Source: Crocodylus rhombifer | Taxonomy: Eukaryota; Chordata; Crocodylia; Crocodylidae | Assembly: GCA_038503035.1 (NCBI GenBank) | Contig: JAVSML010025531.1 | Coordinates: 671,031-735,030, forward strand | Reading direction: 5' to 3' | Length of the DNA stretch: 64,000 nucleotides | Shown: positions 25,248 through 35,526 of the stretch, in pieces | Position numbering within the stretch: the first letter of the stretch is position 1 | Layout of the letters: each line of letters begins with the position of its first letter | Translations under genes and position numbers: made by a program | The notes under the pieces: model-generated | Database searches by the model: none | Seen by the model: the letters and a program-made list of their open reading frames with translations, nothing else | Told to the model about the DNA's origin: nothing

Positions 25248-26419
25248 CCAAAGAACCTACAGATGAAGGATTCCCCTGGGAGTGGAGCGGTCCTAGATTT
25301 TCATTCTAGTCCTGGTCCTTATGCATTTTGCTTTAGACTGTCATTGGACAAAATGCAGAAATAATCCTGGGCACAAGGTCTAGAACCCAGGAATCACCTC
25401 ACTGAGTGGCGTGCCCTTACTGCTAGGATCATGCTTACTTTTGTTTGGTGTTTTCATGGCTGCATGAATCTTGCATCCTTGACTGCACAGAAGCACCATT
25501 TTACAGGAGTCTGCCTCTGTCCCCATCTAACCTATAATATGATGGTTACAGCATACATTTAGGAGGTAGGAGGGAAGCTTTGATTCCCTTCAGGATGAAG
25601 ATGGCCTAGAAACCAAGGTTTCAATATAATGGACAAGTGCTCTAATTACTAGACTGTTATATAAAAGATGGGCAGCTTAACAACTAACTTCTCTTACTGC
25701 ATTTTTAAATGGAAGTTGTCATGCATTGTGTACTTTGTGTGGAATTCATTGCTGACACCATGTGCTAGGCAGGCTCTGAGTAGATTTACTGGATTGGGTA
25801 TAATGATCCTTAGTCTAGAAATGCCAAAGGGCTTTAGGCATGAAACAGGTGCTGAGGTACTCAACTTAGTTAAGGGGGTAGCAGTTCCTGACATACATAA
25901 GAGCACAACTTTTGGTGAATGATTATTTGTGATATGTAGGCTTCCATATGCCTAATTGATCAGGCAAAGTTTTTATAAATTACAGACTTGGTCTTAGCCA
26001 CTTAAATTGCACTGTAGGTACCTTATTCTTTTTTTTGGATCTGGCCCTTAGCTCACTATTCGAACTTAGTTTTACAACTCATTGTGATGGACAGACATGA
26101 ATTCATGTCTGGGTTTTAAATTATGGAAGGTGATCTGATTACATTCAATACTGATAAAGAGAAGAGGGACTGGAACACCTATGTATAAGTATAGGGGTTT
26201 AAAAATAATTTCACAAAGGTAAGAAAACTTATGAGAAAAATTGATCGGGAAGAAATAGATGAAAATAAGCATAACAAATGGGACAATTTAAAGAACTGTT
26301 TACAAATGGGCTAAAAACCATAGTCTTCAATTGTAAAGTAGACAGATTTGGCAAAAACCCTGCCCTGCTTCAGGTAGAAAATAAAGTTAGCAGATAAAAA
26401 TGCAAAGCATCATAAATGG
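25248..26419. other. Unique sequence with a SINE-like patch
   Basis: At about 25535-25660 the words GGTTACAGCATAC, TTTGATTCCC and AAGTGCTCTAATTACTAGAC resemble parts of a decayed tRNA-derived SINE; this is weak. Otherwise nothing is recognised. Confidence 0.35.
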
Positions 26420-28005
26420 AAATAAAAGGGAAATTGATCATGAGCTGTTTAAATTAGGGAATAAGGAATATAGAAAATTGATAAGGGAAGCCAAAGCTTA
26501 GGGAGGATTTAAGGAGCCTGTTTCTTTGTTTTTTAATATCATAGGAACGAAAGACATCTTAGAAATGGTATAAACCACTAGATGGAGATAAAATTGTTGT
26601 TAATGATTCAACAGAGAATGAAGTGTTCAGTAAATATTACTGTTCTTTACTCAGAAAGAAGTAGAAAGGACAAAGGAGAACTATTTCTGTTCTGGATCCT
26701 TTTCTCTTGTAAAGGATGATGTGTTTATACTGTATAAGGATGGTTAAGTATACTGCAGTCCATTAGTAACTAAAGAAAATGTTAAACAACATGTTCTAGG
26801 GCTATGCATTTGTAAGTCAGTAAGCACAGATAATTTATAATCAAGGGTCCTCAAAGATTTGGCTTAGGAGACTTCCTAATACATTTTGGAATGCTAAGGA
26901 CATATTTGAAAATTTACCTACTAGTGGTATCTTCAAACAACCACAATCAGTCATAGCCACAAATCAGAATATTGTATCCTGGGAATCTTTAAAAATGAAT
27001 TTGGGATCAAAACTAAGCATCTGAAGAAGAGTTTCATGATAATGCTGTGGGAAAGGAAATGGAAAATGGGATGCTTGGGTGTAAAATAGGATGTAAAAAT
27101 ATGGAGACATTTTTCCTCTGTAAACAGCATTAGTAGAGTATTGAAATATTTCATCCACTTCTAGACCCCAAATTTTTTTGATAGAGAAGAGACTTTATTA
27201 CTTCATTGAAGTATTTTCATGGGGATTTGTATTTTCTAGTATTTTCAAAAGGCACTTGAACCTACTAGGAAAAAGCCATAACCAGAACCAGTGGCTAGAA
27301 GATAAAGAAATACAATTCCATATTAGAAATAAAGCTTCTTCTGTCCATCTGTCTGTGTGTCTGTAATGCTCTTGGGAGGCATGGCTCCCAGTGGGGTGTG
27401 GCTTCAGCGAGTGCTGCACCAAGAATGCCCATCAAGAATGATGGGTGGGGTGGGCAGGGATGGAGCACCACCTCCCCCATCCTGTGCTGCTGCTGCCTCA
27501 CAGGAGCAGGGTTGGGGGAAGCTTGCATGCTCCGCTGCCACCACTCACCGTCTTGCACTGGTGCCGTTCCATGTATGGCCACATGCAGGCTTCCCCCCAC
27601 TGCTCCTTGGAGGCAGTGGTGGTGCGGAGTGGGATGTGGGGTTGGATGCAGAGATGGATGGATGCGGAGCGGGGATAGTGGCATGGGACTGGATGCGGAG
27701 TGGGGGAGTGCATGGCCAGATGCAGAGTGGCAACAATGTGGGGCAGTGGTGGTGGCCACAGGGGCAAGCTTCCCATGCCCCCTGGGAGGTGGCAGCAGTG
27801 TAGGATGGTGGATGGCAGCATTCTGTCCCTGCCTGCACCCTGCCCCTTCCCCGTCTCTCTTGATGGGCAATTTTCTAGTATATTTAATAATGAGGGTGAC
27901 TGACTGAACTAAACAGTTAATAAAAGTAGCAGATTCTCTGTCTCTTAGTATCTTCAGATGGAGACTGGATGCCTTTCTCAAAGTTATGGTTTAGTAAGTT
28001 ACTGG
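26420..28005 (+). pseudogene. Decayed CR1-type LINE, plus strand
   Basis: The plus strand preserves pieces of a CR1 ORF2 protein in order: LGNKEYRKLIREAKA (about 26450-26495), DGDKIVVNDSTENEVFSKYY (about 26584-26643), a CKSVSTDNL and SRVLKDLA pair (about 26812-26865), and the C-terminal end of CR1-type elements, RLEDKEIQFHIRNKAS-like before 27336 and the DNA of SRLDAFLKD-like codons at about 27960-27990. Every section contains stops or frameshifts, and 26950-27250 is hard to align. A GC-rich element (27337-27878) interrupts the C-terminal part. The element is older than the minus-strand CR1 at 18618-20440, judging by decay. Confidence 0.65.
27337..27878 (+). mobile_element. Helitron-like non-autonomous insertion
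   Basis: A 542-bp GC-rich block splits the CR1 C-terminal region. It starts with TC (TCTTCTGTCCATCTGTCTG) and ends with CTAG, followed by host T. A hairpin (CCCGTC at 27850-27855, loop of 6, GATGGG at 27862-27867) lies 7 nt before CTAG. These are the Helitron hallmarks: 5' TC, 3' hairpin plus CTRR, no target duplication, insertion between A and T (the left host base here is T, so one substitution must be assumed). The interior is a foldback: 27445-27545 pairs loosely with 27740-27845. No Rep/helicase is encoded. Confidence 0.6.
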
Positions 28006-28979
28006 ACTCAAAACAGATTAGAATCAATGTGGGATACATAATCATAGGCATTTTTTGTGGTGTGTCTAAAGCTCCAGGTTATCAAAGACTATTTTACTGA
28101 AACAGTATTAGAATTTTTCTAAATAATTTATCCATAACATGGACCATATCATTTCCTGTCACCACTCATTTGCTTATATGATATTTCTGACAAATTCTAA
28201 TTAATATACATTATTTCTGCCCCCAAGTACAGTATATTATTAACTCAAATTTATCTCAAACAAAGTAAAATACATAAGGTAGAAAATGATGACAGGGATG
28301 GTCATCTTGTGAAATAACAAATGTAGAAGGTGCCTAAAATGCTGAATTGGTTTTGTGTTTTTAAAGCATTGTAATAAATATCACAGAAAATTGAGAAAAA
28401 TATGACCTTTCATTTAAAATATAGTAACTGTGCTCATATTTTAAATACAGTATTAGAATTCAGCCTCTTGCTTTGCACACATAAAAGCACTGCTGAGACT
28501 CAGAGTCCTTTAACTCATATGTAGGAAATCCTAGCTACATACAAATAAGGTTGCTGTAAGTACTATTATTAAACTGATAAAGTCTGCATGGCTAAGATTT
28601 GTAAAGGCTCTCAACGTCAAAGGTGAGCCTTGTTTACCTCTTAAAAATGTTTTTTATAAGAGGTTCTGGATAGCCATTTCCAATAGAGAATGGACCAGTT
28701 GATCAGATAGCAGCTAAACTAATGAAAAGCATCATGGAAGTGACAGGAAGATTAATTAAGTTCCTCCACTTGTATTCACGTGTGGTGGTACAGAGTTCCT
28801 TTGGGTACTGCTGCAGTTAAATGGTATTCATGGTGACAAATATTGCAAATTTCCAAAAGTGACACTTTTGAGTCAAGGGTAAAAAACACATTTGGTACCA
28901 GAAAAAGACCAGAACCAGAGATGAGCCACCATAGCTAGTTAAGAATGTACAAACCAACATGTTCTCTTTCCCTTTTTAA
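28006..28979. other. AT-rich unique sequence
   Basis: No gene or definable repeat. Confidence 0.6.
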
Positions 28980-29124
28980 TTTAACCTCAGGGAATTGCTA
29001 GCCAGCTGTGGAGTTTATTAATTTTCTGCTTCCTAAAAGGGGTGTTCATGTAGATGCTGAGATGTTTACCGTGGAGCTGGCTAATTAGCTCTGCAGTAAA
29101 CATCTCATGTAGACGCATGAACTC
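28980..29124. mobile_element. MITE related to the copy at 37158-37415
   Basis: The first part (GTGGAGTTTATTAATTTTCTGC) matches GCGGAGTTTATTAGTTTCCTGC at 37307. The rest (29041-29122) is a near-perfect palindrome, with GAGATGTTTAC on each arm around a GGCTAATTAGCTC centre, matching 37335-37415. The left end is truncated or not resolved. It lies directly beside Harbinger copy 2. Confidence 0.55.
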
Positions 29125-29351
29125 AGTAGGCACATCTACACAAGACGCTTAACTGTGCGGTAGCGTAGTTAACTGAGCAGTAAGTATATGTGTCTACATA
29201 TGTGAATGTTTACTGCACAGTAAAAAACCCTAACCTTGAGTAAATAAGATATCTGCAAAGGCAGGTATCAAATTTACTAACAATTAGTTAGTGCGCAGTA
29301 ACTCTCGTGTAGACAAGATCTGGGAGCAAATTTGCTCCAAGGTCAGCCCTG

Positions 29352-29363
29352 CCACTAGGGGGC
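29352..29363 (+). promoter_or_regulatory. CTCF-like core motif in Harbinger copy 2
   Basis: CCACTAGGGGGC, with flanks CTG before and CAACC after, matches the CTCF core consensus. The identical 12-mer is in copy 1 at the homologous position. Confidence 0.45.
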
Positions 29364-29807
29364 CAACCTCAGGGCTCTAGGCTGGGAGAATCTCCTGCCC
29401 CAGGGCTAGGCTGGCCCTGCTTCAGGCATTTTGAGCCCTCGGGCATACCAGCTTGCAGGCATTTTGAGCCCTCGGGCATACCAGCAGAGAACCTGAAGTG
29501 ACTTCAGGCCCTGCATCCCCCTGAACAGGCTGCAGGCGAGCTGTCCCAGCCTGTCTTCACCCCAGCACACCTGCCTGGCACTACACTGCTGTACACCTGC
29601 CAGGCTGGCACCATCCAGGCCTGCAGGGTGCTGCAGGCTGCTACAGGCTCCAGCCAGGCCTACCAGCACCCAGACTCAGCTGCTGGCAGCTTCTTGCTGC
29701 CGAGACCAGCTCCACTTGCCTGCAGCCTGCCTGAAACCTGTAGGTGCTGTGGAGCATTGCCTCTGCCACATGGCTGTTAGTCCCATGCTGTGCCCTTGAC
29801 TGGCCAC

Positions 29808-30475
29808 AGGAAAAGACTGGCGATATCATGACACTATGGAGCAAGATAGAGGTGCAGTGCTTTTTGAGTGCGGCAGGTACTCCAATGCTCATGTCTATGA
29901 GGGGTTGTCAGCGCAGATGCAGGAGCACAGGCACAACCAGTCAGCACAGCATTACTGCATAAAGGTCAAGGCCTTGCAGGCACAGTGGGTTGCCATCACC
30001 GACCACAATCGTTGGTTGGGGAGTGCCTGTAAGTCCATGCCCTTTATGCAGCAACTGACAGACATCCTTGTGCCTTGGGACTGAGGCCACAGCCATGTTG
30101 TGTACAGCAGCATGGGTGGCCTGGCCAAGCCCCTGCCCTGGGTTGGCATCCCTGGTGATATGTCACCTGGGGTGTGCCCCTCGGGCATCCAGTGGGCTGT
30201 CCCATCAAGCTCCCTGGCTGCACTCTTCACCAGCAGTTTGAGGAGCATGGCCCAACAACTGCCACACCAGCTGTGCAGCCCCAACTTATGCTAAAAGGTG
30301 CAGCCGGCCATGACATCACCAGCAACCAGAAGTGCCAGCTCCTTCCTGAGGGAGTCTTGACCAGGCACCTGCCCACTGTGCCCCATCATCTGAGGACACT
30401 GTCCATAACCAAACACCATCACCAACAACCATGACCACTTGGAGCTGTCAGCCATGACAGTGCTGGCCACGGGGT
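29808..30475 (+). pseudogene. Myb/SANT-like Harbinger protein, N-terminal part
   Basis: Harbinger elements encode a trihelix Myb/SANT-like protein that binds element ends and helps import the transposase (the domesticated pair is NAIF1 with HARBI1). Here the opening helix GDIMTLWSKIEVQ (about 29817-29856) lies one frame away from the second and third helices: HVYEGLSAQMQEH, RHNQSAQHY, KVKALQAQWVAITDHN (about 29890-30015), then PFMQQLTDILV near 30045. A frameshift near 29870 and a stop at 30082 break it. A donor-like GGTAAGG sits at 30474. The same order of motifs is readable in copy 3 on the minus strand, which supports the call. Confidence 0.7.
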
Positions 30476-30599
30476 AAGGTCTGCACCAAGGGAGGGCTCT
30501 CTCCACCCTGGCTCCTGCCCAAGTTCCCTGCCCCTCCACCTCTCCCAGCCTGTCTGCTGTGCCCTGGCCCCAGATCCCTGCCTGCCCTTAACAGGAGGC

Positions 30600-31530
30600 A
30601 GGAGATGATGCCAAAATGTATTGAGACTCCCGTGCCCCCACAGGTAGGTGGGGATGGGCTTCTCACATGCTAAGGAACACTGGTGCTGGCAGTGATGTCC
30701 TCCCCAGCTGTGGGGGGCAGGGACATGTAGTGCAGCCACAGGAATCCCTCCAGGTGGTGACAGAGGTGGTGGGGCAGCCCAGGCTTGCTCCCTGCACCAT
30801 TGAAGCTCAGGGTCCCATGCCAGGTGCACCTAGGGCACATGGCCATCATCATCAGCACAGCATAGTGGATCAGGCACCCTTTGGTCCATGCAGACAGCTC
30901 CTCATGTACCACCACTGCAAGGGCATGCTCTCAGTACAGTGGCAGTGTAGGGGGAGCTGGCCCCAGGGTGTCTCCCTGGAGAAACCTGTGGGGAGGGGGG
31001 GACATAGGGAGCTTCTTGTCCCAGTTGTCCAGGAGTCCCATGCCCTCTGAAACCAGCTTCTGTGGGCTGGGCAGCAGCACAGGAGACAGGCTGGCCTGCA
31101 GGAGATGGAGGGAGGCATGGAGCAATGGCAGCAGGTGCTACCAAAAGCCTAGCCTATCCCACCCTGAGAACAGGGTAGGGAAGGCAGGCTTCTGCAACCA
31201 GCACCCAGTGTCCCACTACCCCCAGGGGAGTGAATGGGGATGTGGGGCTTGGCCAGCAGCTGCCTGGAACCAGGTGTATCCACCTGATTTACCATGGTCC
31301 CTGGGTACCCATGCACACCTGACCCCTGATCTGAGGCTGGGCACTGCACAGCCCCTGGTAGAGAGCACGTTGTCTTTGAAATGTTGCAAACTCATAAGAC
31401 AGCTTATTTCTCATGGCTCTATGGGGCCTGAAGCTGCACACGAGGGAGAGGGATGTGGCCTCAGGGTCACCACTGCCCACAGTCAGGGCCCTGCCGATGC
31501 ACCAGCTCTGCCAGAGGTACTTGTACAGGA
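30600..31530 (-). pseudogene. Unidentified coding-like segment shared by Harbinger copies 2 and 3
   Basis: On the minus strand this block aligns with 57420-58315 of copy 3 at both DNA and peptide level. Shared peptides include SLQHFKDNVLST and LRSGVRCAWVPRD (copy 3: SLQHFRDKMLST, LRSGLNCAQMPRN), then GWDRLGFW against GWVRPGYW, MGLLDNW against MGLPDNW, KPGLPHHLCHHLEG against MPGLPHNLCHCLAS, and HVRSPSPPTCGG against HVRGPCPPRCGD. Between the first two pairs and the next, both copies show donor-like GGTAA and acceptor-like CTCAG or CTTAG before GGTGGG. A poly(A)-like AATACA (30622-30617 on the minus strand) matches AATAAA in copy 3. It is neither transposase nor Myb. I do not recognise the protein. 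Stops and frameshifts are present in both copies. Confidence 0.5.
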
Positions 31531-31531
31531 C

Positions 31532-32130
31532 CTTCTTCATGAACCACCTGGCCATGGTGTCAGAGGACTGGCTGGCAGATGCTCAGGCTTGGCGGGTGGA
31601 GGATATGGCCCACCAGGACAGCTGGTGAGTGGAGGGCATGATCCATGAAGATACATGGGACCAGCATGAGGAGGCACAAGACCGGCACAAGGAAACATGG
31701 GACCGGATAGACAGGGAGTTCTGGGTACACCTAGTCCTGGAATGCAAGTGGGTGGGGGCACTATGAGAGCAGAATGCCATCCTGACTCAGGCAGTGGAGG
31801 TCGTGGAGGACTGTCAAGTGCTGGAAGCCATTCTGGCCCTGATGGCTGCCTTTGTACTACCCACTGCCCAGCCCCCAACCCTAGCCCTACTTGCCCCCTG
31901 GCAGTCACCCACCACCGTACAGCATGTCCCTATCTGGGCCTAGGAGGAGGTTCCGCACCACCTCCATCAGCCGGAAGCCCCTGTTCCGGACCCTGCCCAA
32001 AGTCTAGCATGACTCGGCCCCCCTGCCTGGGCCCAACCCTGCCACTCACTCCAGCTCTACCCAGGTGTGGAGCTGGAACTGCCTGCAGCAGGGCTAGGAC
32101 TGCATGCCCACTGTGCTGGACCTAGACATT
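31532..32130 (+). pseudogene. Probable C-terminal part of the Myb-like Harbinger protein
   Basis: The plus strand reads a charged helical stretch (MVSEDWLADAQAWRVEDMAH, then HEEAQDRHKETWDRIDREFW) followed by a Leu/Ala/Val helix (EDCQVLEAILALMAAFV) and a Pro-rich tail. This is the order usual behind the DNA-binding domain in Harbinger Myb-like proteins: coiled coil, then Pro-rich end. An acceptor-like CTGCCAG precedes it at 31531. Stops near 31631 and 31764 break the frame. Linking it to the part at 29808-30475 across an intron is inference. Confidence 0.45.
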
Positions 32131-32366
32131 GCCTGATGGAGGAAGAGCCACTCATTCTGGGGCATCACTGGCTACCATTGCCCCTGGGTGAGGCCCCCAT
32201 ATGCCACATTCACAGTGGTGTGCATACCCATGGGGGAACAGTCATAGGCTGAGGTGCTGGCCATTTATCCCTGGGCTCTGCCCCCTAAATACTCCTACCT
32301 CATGTCCCCCCACCCCAGGATGGCACACAAAGGATATTGTACAAAGTTTTCATGGGAAGAAGGTGT

Positions 32367-32458
32367 TTTATTATTGGTGGATTAAGTGGGTGATGGAGGG
32401 GCTCTATTTATTGGGGAGGGAGGGGGAAAGGGGGCTCGGCTGATGTGAGGAAAATAAA
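32367..32458. terminator. Convergent poly(A) signals between the two Harbinger genes
   Basis: AATAAA lies on the plus strand at 32453-32458 (for the Myb-like gene), and on the minus strand at 32372-32367 and 32412-32407 (for the transposase). The two transcripts would overlap at their 3' ends by roughly 100 bases. Confidence 0.5.
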
Positions 32459-32712
32459 AACCTGTTCTTGTGAGATGTGTCTGCAGTGAGCACGGTGCTG
32501 AGGGTGGGCAGTGGGGTGGGGGATCCATGGGTGGTAGTGCAGGCAAGCTAGAGTGAGGAGTGCTGGAGGAGGTGGTTGGCTAGTACCTCCTGCAGCTGGT
32601 GCCCTGGTTCTGGCTAGCGGGTGCGTGGCTTTCCTGGGTCCTTGGTACGGGGGGCCTGCCGCTGCTTCTGTTGCCGCAGGTGGTGCATCCACTGCCAAGC
32701 ATCCTCTGCACA

Positions 32713-33698
32713 CTATGCTTTGTCTGCCCAGGCCTCATGGAAGAGCTCCCCCTGGGCCTCACAGATATTATGCAGCACACAGGCTGTGACAATGACCCAG
32801 GGGAGGTTGTCCTTGGTGAACTCAAGGCAGGTGGTGAGGGTGTGCCAGCATCCTTTGAGGCATCCAAACATACGCTCCATCAGAGTGTGGGTCCAACCTA
32901 GGCAGTAATTGAAGTGGGCCTGGTAGGGGTCCAGGTGTCCAGTGTAGGGCCACATGAACCAGAGTTGTGCACGCCAAGCATGGTGTCCTCCAGCATGTCC
33001 TGCAGGGCACTGCACACCAAGATGGCCTCCCCAGCTGTGGCCTTGCCCATAGCAAGGAAGTGGCTGATGTACTGCAGGCTGGTAGGTATGGCCAGCTTGA
33101 GCAGGGTGAGGGCCAAGCAGGTGTCTGCAGGGAGAAGCAGTCACATGCCAATGTCCTGCAACTCCAGGTATGGTGGAGCTACTTCAGGAGATCCCAGATG
33201 TTGGCCCAGTTCATGTGGAAGGCCTCCAGGCACTTCTCATCATCCCAGGTGTGCTGGATGATGTGCCACCACCAGTGCTGGCTAGCTTGGGGGCCCCAGA
33301 AGTGGCAGGGCTAGAGGTACAGGAGCACAACAGCAGCCCTGGCAGTGGCATCCTGGACCTTGTTGATGGTGTCCCTGCCAGGGTCCAGCCAGGCAGATGG
33401 GGTCAAAGAGGTCCTTCCAGTTCGAAGCTTCTGTGAATCTGTAAATGTGTGGTAGGTGTGCGGTGGTGGTCGTGGGACAGTGCACAGCAGCCTGACAGGA
33501 GGTTGCTGCATGTGGGGGAGCGGGGAGGGCCTGGCAGCGGTAGATGCAGTGAGCCAGGAGGGCCAGCATGGTGGCCAGCAGGAGCCCAGGGTGCTGGTTG
33601 TCACTGCCAGGGTTAGGGGCTGTATTGTCCATAGTGTGGGGAAGCAGAAGCGGCAAGGAGAGCACTCTGCATGCTGCTTCTGGCCAGAAAGCAGCCAA
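32713..33698 (-). pseudogene. PIF/Harbinger transposase with internal deletion
   Basis: The transposase is a DDE nuclease that cuts and inserts the element. Minus-strand pieces in order: a leader (33698 to about 33300), FHMNWANIWDLL (about 33220), the helix-turn-helix part LLKLAIPTSLQYISHF and GKATAGEAILVCSALQDMLE (33110-32990), then a jump straight to FMWPYTGHLDPYQAHFN (about 32960-32910) and the C-terminal LMERMFGCLKG and VTACVLHNICEAQGE (32890-32740). In HARBI1-type proteins more than 100 residues lie between those parts, including the first two catalytic aspartates. Only the third acid (E in MERMFG) remains. The join near 32968 also shifts frame. Copy 2 therefore cannot make active transposase. 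Confidence 0.8.
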
Positions 33699-33819
33699 CA
33701 GGGCTGGCTTTTGAAGAGGGATGCTAGATGCTGGCAGCTGCAGCTGAAACCTGGAGTTTTCCCCAGTAGCAGCAGGGTCCTGGGAAGCAGGACCAGATTG
33801 GCAGTAAATCTGCTTCTAC

Positions 33820-34181
33820 CAGTAGCATACCAATGGGGGGGCGGTAGGGGGCCATGGCCCCCAGGCACTTGCCTGGGGGTGGGGTGCCAGCCAGAGAGGC
33901 CACAGTGCCTCCCACATTTTGTTTGTGGCCCTCCTGCCCACCTGGCGGGTTGTGGCTTTCTTTGGCTGTTCCAGCTGGAAATTCTGGCTTCCACCTGTCC
34001 CCCATGGCCAGTATGCTGTGCTGCTAATTCCCCCACAGAAGTGCCGGGAGTGAGAGGTGAGGCCCCACACAGGCTGATTTGTCTTGGGCCCTGCACCCTG
34101 CTTGGATTGTCCCCCCGGCAGGGGGAAGGCAAAAATGCAAGCATTGGCCCCCAGGTGCCAGAGACTCATGGTATGCCACTG
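33820..34181. mobile_element. 362-bp hAT MITE nested in Harbinger copy 2
   Basis: Ends are CAGTAGCATACCAATGGG on the left and CAGTGGCATACCATGAGT on the minus strand from the right. Flanks are GCTTCTAC (33812-33819) and GCTCCTAC (34182-34189), an 8-bp duplication with one mismatch. Copy 1 has the uninterrupted site near 1572-1586, which confirms the insertion. No gene is present. Confidence 0.9.
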
Positions 34182-34291
34182 GCTCCTACTTCCCTGCACA
34201 GGTAGATGCTTACTCGGCACTGTTTACTTGTGAGTAATTGTCTTCTGAGTAAACTGGTGCCACAGCAAATGCATGTGTAGACATGCCCACT

Positions 34292-35526
34292 ATGTTTTAA
34301 TCTACTCCAGATGGCTAAAAGTAAAAAAGGAACCAAATTTCTAGTTAGTGTAGTTAGTGGATTTGACTTGAGGCACATAATTATACACACTTGGAAAAAA
34401 CTTACAATTTCTTGTGGATCCTTGCAATATTATGCCTTGGTTGCTCTTCTTTCTACAGAGTTGCTGTTGTTGTGTCACAAAGAATGAAATTTCCATGATG
34501 AATAAGCCCCACAAATTTTATGAAGTTGTATTCAGCTTGTCTTAAAGTGTCTTTTGCTGTCTCTTTAAAGGTAAATAAAGACATTCATTGTGATTTGGAT
34601 TGCTGCTTCCATTTTGTTTTCAAATGCAGCACTGTACATTTTTATTTCCAATAGCTGCCTGTGCACAATAGATGAAATTTATTTTAAGAGAAATTGGAAG
34701 CCTCAAAGGTGTATAAGATCTTTTAACCTACTATACCAGACATATAAACTGATAATGTTGTGTCACCAGTGTCTTTTGTTGCACATTATTATATTTCTGG
34801 CAACAAAGAGTGGATATACTTCTGCACTTGCAAGAAAATGTTTGTGGTCAGCCTCTCAAACTGAAATTCATCAAAGCCAACCAGTAGGAATCTAGGTATA
34901 AATCTATTATTGGTTGACTCCTGAGAGAATTCAAAGCCAGAAGAAAGGTTTCCAGGAATCCTAGGGTGTTCAGCAGGTACATTAATTTTATAAAATATTA
35001 ATCAATGTTTGCAATAGACATGCCTGCCAGTCATTTTCATTCCTAGCATGAGGGCAATGTGTAAACCAGCACTACAGTCTCTGTGGAGAGCTGGAATCAA
35101 GATTAGAAGACAGGAGCCAAATACCTCATGAAAAGGCTACCTTGCGGTTTTAGCCCAAGCCTTGCACTTGAAGTAGCTCATAGCTTGACCACCTAGAAGA
35201 AATGTCAAGTGCAAATGATGCTGTTGTGGGGGGGCTCATTCTTTTTCAACTTTCTTATGAAAGGTCATAATTTTCTGCTGACCTATACTTACAGCAAATT
35301 ATAAAGCTAGCCAAAATTTGCTGACCTGTCTGTCAGATGTAGGGAACCAAGGGTCAGCCTCATTACCCCACCTGGTGTATTTATTCTTGTTTCCACACCA
35401 GGAGTTCAGGCAGTGCACCAATATGTGTAAAGAGGGTTCTTGCTCCTTATTACAGCTCTCTCTGGTTCTGTTTCATACAACCCTATTTTTTAATTAGAAC
35501 ATTGCAGCAGCTGCAAACCCTCAATA
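34292..35526. other. Unique sequence, no gene seen
   Basis: AT-rich; no recognised repeat or coding frame. Confidence 0.6.

Larger units (their letters stand above)
29128..34288 (-). mobile_element. Harbinger-type DNA transposon, 5.16 kb copy 2
   Basis: The ends are AGGCACATCTACACAAGACG (left) and, inward from the right on the minus strand, GGGCATGTCTACACATGC. Flanking triplets are AGT and ACT. The element is oriented opposite to copies 1 and 3. It holds, left to right, a CTCF-like motif, a plus-strand Myb/SANT-like gene in two parts, an antisense coding-like segment of unknown identity between them, convergent poly(A) signals, and a minus-strand transposase. A hAT element is nested near the right end (33820-34181). 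The interior is GC-rich. All genes are broken. Confidence 0.85.

Noticed and set aside
25535..25660. tRNA gene
   Set aside because: Only partial A- and B-box-like words are present, without a cloverleaf; at most a decayed SINE.
27295..27981. Open minus-strand frame of 228 codons
   Set aside because: It is antisense to CR1 at both ends and passes through the GC-rich insertion; no motif.
30881..31648. Open plus-strand frame of 255 codons
   Set aside because: It is antisense to the shared segment of Harbinger copies 2 and 3, has no counterpart frame in copy 3, and owes its length to GC-rich composition.
33311..34144. Open minus-strand frame of 277 codons
   Set aside because: It runs through the nested hAT insertion (33820-34181), so most of it cannot be an ancestral gene.
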